A stretch of DNA of 64,000 nucleotides from an uncultured Lachnospiraceae bacterium (GTDB lineage: Bacteria > Bacillota > Clostridia > Lachnospirales > Lachnospiraceae): assembly GCA_910585825.1 (NCBI GenBank), contig CAJUEY010000003.1:72186-136185 (forward strand), given 5' to 3'. A program made the position numbers and the translations under genes. The notes under the pieces are model-generated. The model did not search any database. It was not told the DNA's origin and was given only the letters and a program-made list of their open reading frames with translations. Below are positions 51,446-60,300 of this stretch, piece after piece (the stretch's first letter is position 1; the number at the start of each line of letters is the position of its first letter).

Positions 51446-52198
51446 CTATCTTAAACTCAGACTTTTGTCTGGTGAAATAATTACATCCACACCCCAGGCG
51501 CTTTTAATTGCCTCCTGTGCACTATGTGTCTGCACCGCATCTGCCTCGGCTTCCAGGTAGAGGCTGTAGCCATCGTATTCATAAGCCGTTGTAACGGTCT
51601 GATATCCGTCCTTTTCTGTTACCGTTTCTTTTATCTTGCCGGTAATTGCAGGATCAATCCGCAGCGTATCTGTAATATCGGCTGTAGTTTCTCCCGGCGC
51701 TATGCTCTTTGTATAATAAAGAACCGTACGCTCTCTGGTAGACGCATTTTCATCTATCACCCAACCGTTTCCGGTAAAATGCAGATCAATCAGCTCCGGG
51801 GAAAGCGTCGTATCTTTGCCCTCCTGATCCACCCAGCTTTTTTTGATGATGACTCTTACATAGGTATCAATCGTTCCGCTGTTGGCAACGGCCAGTTTCT
51901 CCGGATATTCCCTGCCCGGTTCTAATGTTTCTCCCTCTGCCAGCAAATTGGAAAGAAGGGTTCCTTCCGTTTCGTTCCACTGGTCATTTTTATGGGTATA
52001 ATCCCGAAACCCAACCTTTTCTCCATTTTCTGTCAGCGTAACGCCAATACTGGAAACCGTAACCTCTGCTGCATAATTTTCACTGTAATAGACAAGCGCA
52101 GCCCTTGCGCTTCCCACTGTACTGAACACCAGTAAGAGTGCAGCCGATGCAAGAAGCAGAACCGGTTTTATGTGAGAAGATGTTTTTTTCCCGCTCAT
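51446..52198 (-). CDS. TasA/camelysin-like exported protein
   Basis: The 250-residue protein has a signal peptide (VLLLASAALLLVFSTVGSA) followed by YYSENYAAEVTVSSIGVTLT, a pattern seen in the TasA/CalY group of exported proteins. The exported domain contains KLAVANSGTIDTYVRVIIKK. TasA-like proteins form fibres or a surface layer, so it may decorate or join the pilus (inference). There is no sorting motif or C-terminal helix. It overlaps the upstream gene by four bases (ATGA). GGAGG lies nine bases before the ATG. Confidence 0.75.
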   Translation of the reverse strand: MSGKKTSSHIKPVLLLASAALLLVFSTVGSARAALVYYSENYAAEVTVSSIGVTLTENGEKVGFRDYTHKNDQWNETEGTLLSNLLAEGETLEPGREYPEKLAVANSGTIDTYVRVIIKKSWVDQEGKDTTLSPELIDLHFTGNGWVIDENASTRERTVLYYTKSIAPGETTADITDTLRIDPAITGKIKETVTEKDGYQTVTTAYEYDGYSLYLEAEADAVQTHSAQEAIKSAWGVDVIISPDKSLSLR

Positions 52199-52752
52199 GA
52201 TCTGCCGCCTCCTTCCTCTCCTGTATAGGTGCTTGTGTTGGAATCCGATATTTTATTCCAATCTGCCCCGGGCCTTCCCTGCTCGTCATAAATTACCCTC
52301 GTGCATTCCTGCACGACGATGACATTAAAATCTCTTTGACTGTCCGTGCTTTCCATTGCATTTTTTATATTTTCGACTCCTGCCAGCAATTCTTCTGTAC
52401 TGCCTCCCGCCGGAACAATATCGCTGTAATAATAATATCCGTCTGCACCCGGCGACCATTTTCCCGATTTGTCCGTATAGGTAAGCTGTTCCTGATACTC
52501 TGCTCCGGCAAACAGCTTCACACGCACATAGCAGTCATAATCTCCGGTATTTGTGATGCTGATATGTTTCATCCAGTCCACTACCTTTTCCTCCGGCGTC
52601 GTCACAGTAAATCCAAGACGAATTTTTGCACCTCCTTTTGCCGTGGCATAGGTTGTAAAATATGCCATGGCGCTGCCAATTCCAAGATTCATGATAAGTA
52701 CAAAAGCGGCCGCTGCTAAGACAAATATTTTTTTGTCAGAATATTTCCTCAT
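52195..52752 (-). CDS. TasA/SipW-type exported protein with AYFT signal motif
   Basis: The 185-residue protein has a signal peptide ending near MNLGIGSAMAYFTTYATAKG. The GxAYFT motif is typical of SipW-dependent TasA-like proteins. The exported part has HISITNTGDYDCYVRVKLFA and SDIVPAGGSTEELLAGV. Its relatives in other Firmicutes form fibres. The neighbouring peptidase at 62178-62765 is of the Ser-Lys LepB type, not SipW. The start is the ATG at 52750-52752, eight bases after GGAGG; a GTG one codon earlier is an alternative. It overlaps the next gene by four bases. Confidence 0.75.
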   Translation of the reverse strand: MRKYSDKKIFVLAAAAFVLIMNLGIGSAMAYFTTYATAKGGAKIRLGFTVTTPEEKVVDWMKHISITNTGDYDCYVRVKLFAGAEYQEQLTYTDKSGKWSPGADGYYYYSDIVPAGGSTEELLAGVENIKNAMESTDSQRDFNVIVVQECTRVIYDEQGRPGADWNKISDSNTSTYTGEEGGGRS

Positions 52753-52782
52753 CACTCATTCCTCCATATGCATCTTTTTGCT

Positions 52783-54258
52783 TTATTTTCGCTTTATCAG
52801 AATTCTTCTGTTTCTTGCATTTATCCTGGCGCGTTTGCGAAACCATACGATACTAAATGCCGCCGTCATAACGACAGCCAGAGCAGCCGTGCCAACTACA
52901 GTGCGCAAACGGTTATTCTCGTCGGAAAGGATATCTTTTACCATATCCGCCAACGGCACGCTTTCGTCTTCTGCCTCTATACGATCTTCCTCTGCCGCCG
53001 GATTTTCCTCAGGTTCTTCCTGTAACGGCAGCGCTGCCTCCTGCAAATCTGCCCGCACTACATCCACTGTCTCCGCAGTTTTGCTGCCAGAGGCAGTCTG
53101 ATTATCCACCGCAGACATATCCCTGTGTGTGGAGGAAGCCTTCTGCACCCGGGAACCGCCTTCTTCTCCTGCATTGGATTCTATTTCACTTTCTTTCACT
53201 TCTTCTCTGTCGGATGCCTGCGTCTGATCCTGTTCATCCTTTTTGTCTACAGAAGGTTTCCATGCCCCTCCGTTACTGTCTGCCTCCTGCTGATAATCCC
53301 ATTTATTATTTTCAAATTTGAAATGATTTACAATTCCGCTTCCGCCGTTTATACGTTGATCATACTTGTTTTCAAAAGAAACGCTGACTGGATTTCCTTC
53401 CATCTCCTCAGCAATGATGACTGCCGACTGTTCCTTTCCGGAAACCGTTGTATAACTTGCTCCACTGTAAATCTCCGTCACCGTTACTTCTGCTCCCGCC
53501 GGAATATGAGAAACCAAAAGCTCTTTTTGTCCCGGTTCGTTAAAATTCAACGAAACTACGTCACTATATACGTTTTTTCCCTCTTTGACGGCTTCAATCT
53601 GAAATACAAAAAATGCATCCCCCAGGGTTTCATTATAAGAAACAAGTTTTTTTTGAATGATCAGCTCTCCATAAAGGTCTTTCTGTTCCGGTTTCAGCTC
53701 TGTTTCTATCTGATAGATCCAGTCATCACTGGACGCACTGTCCTGCGGATCGTAATAATTGTTTGGAACTGACAGTAGAAACGGAGAAAATGAGTACTCA
53801 TACCAAAGGCTTTTTACCTCCTCTGTCTGAACCAGATACAATCCCACCGGAAGATTTTCCGCTTTATTCTCCGGATTTTCAGGATTGTTTAATATCACTT
53901 CTTTCTCCGGCAGAATCTGTTTCTCCTCCACTGTCTGAACTGCCTCTGCCGCTTTCTCCCGCCATTCCTCCGCTGTCGTTTCTGCATTTACATTGGAAAG
54001 CTTCAAATGTTTAAACTCTTCCTCCTCCGTATAAACGCCAGCCTCATTTACTTCAGCCACCCGATAAAGCTTCACCGGAATTTCCAGACTGTCGAGCTCT
54101 TTATATTCTGTTCCTACACAAAACGCAATCGATGCGTCTGTTCGATCTGTCTCTATTCCATTTGCAGCGTAGAGCGCCGACATTGCCAAGGGTGAAAAAA
54201 GCAGTGCAAAAACCAATGCCAGCATACTTCCTTTTTTCATTGCATTTTTCATCTTCAT
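52783..54258 (-). CDS. Minor pilin-like surface protein with Cna-B-like region and C-terminal anchor helix
   Basis: The 491-residue protein has a signal peptide (~10-32), a beta-rich domain with SLEIPVKLYRVAEVNEAGVY and NLPVGLYLVQTEEVKSLWYE, then a pilin-type domain with TLGDAFFVFQIEAVKEGKN and HIPAGAEVTVTEIYSGASYT. A ~150-residue charged, Glu/Ser-rich stretch follows, then a membrane helix (TVVGTAALAVVMTAAFSIVW) and a basic tail. No canonical LPxTG is seen. It lies just after the class C sortase and could be a minor or basal pilin. GGAG lies before the start. Confidence 0.78.
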   Translation of the reverse strand: MKMKNAMKKGSMLALVFALLFSPLAMSALYAANGIETDRTDASIAFCVGTEYKELDSLEIPVKLYRVAEVNEAGVYTEEEEFKHLKLSNVNAETTAEEWREKAAEAVQTVEEKQILPEKEVILNNPENPENKAENLPVGLYLVQTEEVKSLWYEYSFSPFLLSVPNNYYDPQDSASSDDWIYQIETELKPEQKDLYGELIIQKKLVSYNETLGDAFFVFQIEAVKEGKNVYSDVVSLNFNEPGQKELLVSHIPAGAEVTVTEIYSGASYTTVSGKEQSAVIIAEEMEGNPVSVSFENKYDQRINGGSGIVNHFKFENNKWDYQQEADSNGGAWKPSVDKKDEQDQTQASDREEVKESEIESNAGEEGGSRVQKASSTHRDMSAVDNQTASGSKTAETVDVVRADLQEAALPLQEEPEENPAAEEDRIEAEDESVPLADMVKDILSDENNRLRTVVGTAALAVVMTAAFSIVWFRKRARINARNRRILIKRK

Positions 54259-54266
54259 CGTCTCCT

Positions 54267-55313
54267 CTATCCTTCTTTTTCCCGTTCCAAACCAGGATTC
54301 TCATACTTGCCCTCATCTGTATGCTCTTTATAGTCCCTGTAAGTACCATCGTCTGTATATTCTTTAAAATCTGCGTAATCGCCGTTGTCTTTATATTCTG
54401 CATACTCCCTGCTTGCCGGCGCCGGATTTTCTGCTGCAGATTCTTCTGCCGGGGGAATTGTTCTTTTTCTCTTCTTCTCCTTTGCATAGAGAACACCGAT
54501 CACAGCGCCTGTCACCGCCAGACCTACTATAATCCACAGGAGATAACTGGTATGGACGCTGATGCCCAAAAGCGATTTCGGCACTTCCTCCATAACCGAT
54601 TCCACATACTCTGTCCGGCGCCCCCGCACCAGCAGTCTGTGGCTGTTTATGCCATAGGGCGTACAGGTTAAAAGTGTTGCAAAATCCTGCCCTTCCTCTA
54701 CGGAAAGCGCGCTTGTATCTTCCGGTTCTACCACGGTAATCCGGTCTACCTGATAGCACAGGACATCATCTAAAATATACAAAAGAAAATGATCTCCTTC
54801 TGCCAGTTTGTCAAGATCGGTGAATAACGCCGCGCTTGGAAGTCCCCTGTGGGCAGAAATAACGGTATGCGTGTCTTCTCCTCCCACCGGAAGGGAACTG
54901 CCTTCCAGATGTCCGGCTGCCTGCTGCAGCACTTCTTCCTCAGTTGTATGAAAAATCGGAAGTTTTACATTAATTTTGGGAATCTCTACATATCCCATCA
55001 TCCCGTCATCGGTCAGATTCAAACAGGACATATACTGTTCATTTTCCTCCGAGGCCGCTGCCACTGCAAAAGAATCCGGCAGAATCGCGGGCTTTAAAGA
55101 CTGATTATATTCGTCTGCCTTCTGCCACTGTCTGCTGTAATCAATCTCCCCGGAAGCCTCCATTTGTGCTACCTGCTCATCATAGGAGCTGATCAGTTTC
55201 GACTGTCTGTAGCTGTTCCATTGATTTGCCGCAAACGGGTACAGCAGCAAGGACAACCCGGCCATAAATAAAAGTGCGATAAATATAACTCTTTTTTCAA
55301 TTTTTATTTTCAT
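54267..55313 (-). CDS. Class C (pilus) sortase with acidic repeat tail
   Basis: The 348-residue enzyme has N-terminal (~8-28) and C-terminal (~255-276) membrane segments and the sortase core with His155 (TVISAHRG), Cys217 (LLTCTPYG) and Arg226 (HRLLVRGRR). Two membrane segments and the core fit the pilin-polymerising class. The cytoplasmic tail (~295-348) contains 12-residue acidic repeats (DYADFKEYTDDG, TYRDYKEHTDEG). It should link LPSTG pilin subunits via isopeptide bonds. A GC-rich hairpin separates it from the pilin gene. AAGGAG precedes the ATG. Confidence 0.93.
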   Translation of the reverse strand: MKIKIEKRVIFIALLFMAGLSLLLYPFAANQWNSYRQSKLISSYDEQVAQMEASGEIDYSRQWQKADEYNQSLKPAILPDSFAVAAASEENEQYMSCLNLTDDGMMGYVEIPKINVKLPIFHTTEEEVLQQAAGHLEGSSLPVGGEDTHTVISAHRGLPSAALFTDLDKLAEGDHFLLYILDDVLCYQVDRITVVEPEDTSALSVEEGQDFATLLTCTPYGINSHRLLVRGRRTEYVESVMEEVPKSLLGISVHTSYLLWIIVGLAVTGAVIGVLYAKEKKRKRTIPPAEESAAENPAPASREYAEYKDNGDYADFKEYTDDGTYRDYKEHTDEGKYENPGLEREKEG

Positions 55314-55345
55314 CCGGACTCTCCTTACTGTTGTTTTTTATGATT

Positions 55346-55371
55346 ACCGGGGCAGATAGATCCGCCCCGGT
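55346..55371 (-). other. GC-rich hairpin between pilin and sortase genes
   Basis: ACCGGGGC-N10-GCCCCGGT forms a perfect eight-pair stem. No T run follows on the minus strand, so it is not a classic terminator. It may stabilise the pilin mRNA end or reduce read-through to the sortase gene. Confidence 0.6.
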
Positions 55372-55402
55372 GAAAACATATCAATTATTTTGACTGCCGG
55401 TA

Positions 55403-57214
55403 TTATTTTGCAGATTTTCTGCGGCTTACGAAAAACAGTCCCGCTGCTGCGATCATGATCAGGCAGCCTGCGATTGTAAAGATTGTGGTACCGATGCCTC
55501 CGGTGGAAGGAAGTGCATTCAGTTTTGTGTTTAAAATTTCTGATTCATTAACTGCATCTGTTGTATTCGTTACAGTACCCTGATCAAAAACAGTATTTGC
55601 TTCACCATTCAGCGTAACTTTTGTGTTGGTAATTTTTCCATCTTCATCTCTATCATAGGTTACATCAAATACATTGGTTCCCAGAAGCGTTTCTCCTGTC
55701 TGAACAGTAATTGTCCATTGGGTAATTCTCTTCTCTTCTGCATCGCTGTATACAGGTACAATTTTGATCTCATATACATTTGTATTCAGTGAATATCCGT
55801 TCGGGGCCTCTGTTTCTTTTAAATAATATGTAGTGCCGCTTGTTGCATCTGCTTTCAGACCTGCAATTTTTAACTGTCCGTCAGCGTCAGATATGATTGG
55901 ATTATGAAAAATTGTATTTTCATACTCTTTTGTACAATCTGCATCTGTATAAAGTTTAAACTTCGCATCCTTTAATGCATAGCCGTGCTCTTCTGAGAAC
56001 TCTTCTCCTATCTTGGTAATGATTTTATTGGTAACAGATCCTTCTACTGCTGCATCAATATCAAATGTATATGTATATGTCTCGTCCTCATCCGAATCTT
56101 TTACCTCATCGCCGTTCACTTTGGAATCATGTGTGTAATTCAGTTTTACATTATTTACATTTGCAATCTGATTCATTGTTGCATTTTCATTTAATATTGC
56201 AGAATATGTAATATATAATTCCTTTCCCTGCCACTTATTCAGCATATAATTGTTATCTAAAACAAAATCAACGGTGATCGTTGTTACACCTGTGCTTTCA
56301 TCTGTTACTGCAATAGGCTGTGGAGCTATAAATTCAGGATCACTGATCTCATTGCCGCTCTCATCGCGAAGAACAATTTTCATATCTTTATTATAAGTTA
56401 ATCCCTTATCCATGGTATCCACGATATTAAATACCGGATACTCTCCGCCGTAATATGGAATCGGTTTTACGCTTACTACATATGGAATCTTTTCTCCCAC
56501 ATATGCCGAATTGCTGTGATCTGTGCCGTTTGTAGGATCAATCTTTTTTTCAATAGTCGGATTGTCGGATTTTTTCACCCAGAGATTATCTGTGGATACC
56601 AAATCCACTGTTCCGTTTGTGAATTCGTTTCCTATTGTAGGTCCGCCTTCACTCTCTGTTTTTGCAGAGTAATAAATGGAAGCTACCAATGGAGAGTAAA
56701 TGTTTTCTTCCGCACCTGTGATTAGAATAAGATAAGTTCCAACCGCCATATTTGTAAACGTATATGTACTCTGGTTTTCCGGAATATTCGCAGAGGCTGC
56801 TGCTGCTACCTTATGTTCATCAATATAGCTTTTTACTGCATTCAGGTAATTCGTATCATTTATTTTAAGTTCTGCACCAGGAGCCAATTCATCAATATTC
56901 AAATAAGATGTTCCTTCCGGCAGTATCAGCTTATCTTTATATACTTCCGTATATCCAGAAAACAATCCATTATTGCCGTCATAATCTGCCTGTATGATCG
57001 GATAAGCCGCAATAGTCAACGTAGGTTCAGTTTTTGCGTTTTCACTGCCGATTCCGTTAATGGTAATCGTTCCTTTGTCTTCCACTGTCCCCAACGCCGG
57101 CTGTGTCTTTGTGGATGGCTGAGGATCATCTGCGAATGCCGTAATGGACATTCCCATCACCATCGCTAATGTCAAAAATACTGCTGCAATTCTCTTGATC
57201 TTACTCATTTTCAT
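55403..57214 (-). CDS. LPxTG-anchored backbone pilin (isopeptide-forming)
   Basis: The ~603-residue protein has a signal peptide (ending near MGMSITAFADD), an N-terminal pilin region with YLNIDELAPGAELKINDTNY, a central domain with KPIPYYGGEYPVFNIVDTMD, and a Cna-B-type domain with the E-box TYYLKETEAPNGYSL. Near the C-terminus lies the sorting signal ALPSTGGIG, followed by a membrane helix and RRKSAK. This is the architecture of SpaH/EbpB/FimP-type shaft pilins that self-crosslink through Lys-Asn bonds. The start is the ATG at 57212-57214 after AAGGAAG; ATG 57208 is an alternative. It is followed by its class C sortase. Confidence 0.92.
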   Translation of the reverse strand: MKMSKIKRIAAVFLTLAMVMGMSITAFADDPQPSTKTQPALGTVEDKGTITINGIGSENAKTEPTLTIAAYPIIQADYDGNNGLFSGYTEVYKDKLILPEGTSYLNIDELAPGAELKINDTNYLNAVKSYIDEHKVAAAASANIPENQSTYTFTNMAVGTYLILITGAEENIYSPLVASIYYSAKTESEGGPTIGNEFTNGTVDLVSTDNLWVKKSDNPTIEKKIDPTNGTDHSNSAYVGEKIPYVVSVKPIPYYGGEYPVFNIVDTMDKGLTYNKDMKIVLRDESGNEISDPEFIAPQPIAVTDESTGVTTITVDFVLDNNYMLNKWQGKELYITYSAILNENATMNQIANVNNVKLNYTHDSKVNGDEVKDSDEDETYTYTFDIDAAVEGSVTNKIITKIGEEFSEEHGYALKDAKFKLYTDADCTKEYENTIFHNPIISDADGQLKIAGLKADATSGTTYYLKETEAPNGYSLNTNVYEIKIVPVYSDAEEKRITQWTITVQTGETLLGTNVFDVTYDRDEDGKITNTKVTLNGEANTVFDQGTVTNTTDAVNESEILNTKLNALPSTGGIGTTIFTIAGCLIMIAAAGLFFVSRRKSAK

Positions 57215-57314
57215 TTCTTCCTTTCCTCGGGTTTTCCCCATATTTTTTTATTTTTACCCTTTGGGCATGCCTCTCGACACACCCATAAGGTATTTTTCCG
57301 GTATAAGCTCTGCC

Positions 57315-60300
57315 TTACGGCATCAGTCTTCCATACCTCATTTTATATAAGATCAGCGCGGCTGCCGCCATAAGCAGCGTACCGCCGATCGAATACCAAT
57401 AGATTCCGGGGCCTCCCGCATTCGGCAATTGATAAAACACTTCATTTTCAAAATAAAAGGTCTTCTGCGTGCCTCCTGCAAGATCCTCTGTCTCTTCCCA
57501 TGCTGCTTCTGTATCCGGCTCTTCTGCGTCTGATTCTTCCGGTTTCACATAAGTAATTTCCGGAACGGCTCCTTTTGCGCCGAATACAAGCTTCCAGCAA
57601 ACTTTGCTGATCAAATATCCCACAGGCGCCTTCACTTCTTTCATAATATAAGTACCTGCTTCTATCTCATATATGCTGACTGCTTTTCCTGCGGCGTCTT
57701 CCCATGTCAGAACACCGTCTTTTCCTGATTTTCCCCGATAAGAAAGTTCTGTTTCTCCCTCTTTTACCAGTTCAAATTCTGCATCTTCCAAAAGCAGCTC
57801 TGCACTGGAATTGCTTCTCTTAACAATCTGCCAGCTTAAGAGTTTATTGGTAATCACAATCTGCGCTGCCGTATCTTTTATTATAGTTCCATCTGCTGTT
57901 ACCGTATTTTCTGCATCAGTAATGGTTTCTGCCTTATCGAAAGTTCCATCTACAAGATCTTTCTGCGGTTCGTCGTATTTATTGGGAGTTAAGCTGTCTT
58001 TCAGCTCTTCCACATAAAATCCGCTTCCCGACGGTATTTTTGTAATTTCTATTCTAAGGTCAGGAGAAACATTTGAAATGGTTCCATCTGCCGTTTCCCC
58101 AAAGGGCTCTGCCTGACTGATTTCTTGTACTTCTGTTTTTCCGGCTGACGTGTAATAATATCCGTCTGCATCTTTCAGATAATACGGCCCGTTGTATGGT
58201 TCCAGTTTTCCGGAAACCAGATTTTCCAGATATACTTTATAAGAGAATGTTTCTCCCTTTACATATGCTTCCTTCTGATCTGCAATTTGTTTCTCAATAA
58301 CGAGACTGCCGTAATCATCTTTTCCATTAACAACCGTAACTGCCGCAGAAACCGTTCCTCTGTGGTGGATGATTCCCTGTATATAGGTCTGGCCGTTTTC
58401 TGTTACTACCGCTCCGTTTCCCTCCGGTTCTGCACCATAACTGACATCAAATCCAGCCGCAGACGCTGAGGTTTCCTGTACGGTATATCTGCTTCCCGCC
58501 AATATATTTTCAATGACTGCCGTTTCTTCCGCTCCCAACACGATCCGGCCTTCCGTTTCTACGGTTCTTACTTCACCGCCTACCGTATATTCGGTTCCCT
58601 GTGGAAGGGGAATTCCATCCAGTTTTATCTCAAACTCAAACGTTTTTGACTGCTCCCATTCCTCTGTTTGGACCGCCAGTTTTTTGGTAACAGACAAACT
58701 GCCTGTCTTCGCGGCATCCACATGATTGACAAAGTTAAACAGCGTTACCGCACCTTCGTCAATGTTTTTCACCAGACTGTCCACGCCCCTAAAAGGCATC
58801 CCGTCTATCTCGGTCTCTGACAGCTTATCTCCGCTTCCAACGGTTCCGTCTACAGTGATGACTCCATACTGTTCAAAGATCCTCTCATCCAGCAGTTCTC
58901 GAACGAAGTAATTGCCTTTGCTGGAATCTATATCAGAAATGATCGCCATTTCACCGGACTTTAAGCGGATGACTCCGTTTTGATCCACGGTGTTCGTTCT
59001 GCCTGTTTTGATTCCGTTTTCATAAATTTCATAAGTAGTTTCCGGTTCGACAAACAAATCGTTTGCGGGATCGCTGCCGTCGGCACCTTCTTTTAAAACC
59101 TGAAATTCAAAAGAAGGATTGCCCAGCGCCGTATTATCATTTCCCAAATCCAATTCCTTGCCTATTGCAATGGAATTTTTCGGAATAACAGGGAAGTTAA
59201 AATTAATCCTGCATACGCCGGAACCGGCGCCGCGTTCCATATAATAGAATTTAAAATTATGGGTTCCGTAATCTTTAAATGTCGTATATTTTCCATTTTC
59301 ATACTTTAACAGACTGTGCGCCTTCTCTTCTCCCACTGCGGCGGTAAGAATTTCTGCAAAAGTATACGTTTTGCTGTATCCTCCCGCATCTTTTGTCGTC
59401 GTAGCTCCTAAGCCCTCTCCCGCATAAGAGTGGAAGTCATAGTAAGTAACCGTTCCGTTTACAAAATCCATTGTAGCCGCTGCATGACGGTGAATACCGG
59501 AAAGATCCATCATCAGAATTCCGTCTATGTATACCCAGACATCATCATCACCGGCAAAATCAAATACCATAGGATATTGATTATTTTTTCCGGTCATGCC
59601 GCCCTTCGGCTGCATATAATTCATCTCCAATGTCATGCCAAAGAAGAAATCCTTCTGTACATCGTAATCAATGTTATATACTTTGCTCATGGACTCTTCC
59701 AGCCACGTATCGCTTTTATTCCTGCCCGCATTCTGACTTTTTACAGAGTCAAAATAAAGATCCAGAACCTGTTTTCCGCCCCATGTCTGATTGTTATATT
59801 TTGTATCCAGCGCCGACACAAACTTTGCCAACGCTCCGCTGAGCTCTGTATAAGCTTCATTCAACGTTCCCTTGTCGCTCTTGTATGCGGCGTAAGACGC
59901 CATATTTTCAAAATATTCTCTGTTAATCTGTGACGCCGGGGTTGATTCCGTATTAATTTTATTAAAAGGCATAAAGTTGCCGAAGGGGTAAAAAATATAA
60001 TTGGGAGAAATCAATGCGTCATAGAGTAAAAACTGATTTTCGCCGTTAAACTCTGCATGATTTTTCCGGCTGTCATAATAATATTCCCCTGTCTCCCTGT
60101 TATATTGAAACAATCCGTCCAGTCCGTCTGTATTCTTTTTCACGGCATAATCGCTTTGACTAAACAGATAGCTCAGGCTGTTCCCATTTGCCAGAACAGG
60201 ATAACCGTCCTCTCCCAGTTCTTTATACATAGGACTGTTCTCGCCATACATCGCCCGGCTGGCATAAGAGCCGTTGGCGTCTTTCACCATTCCGTTGATA

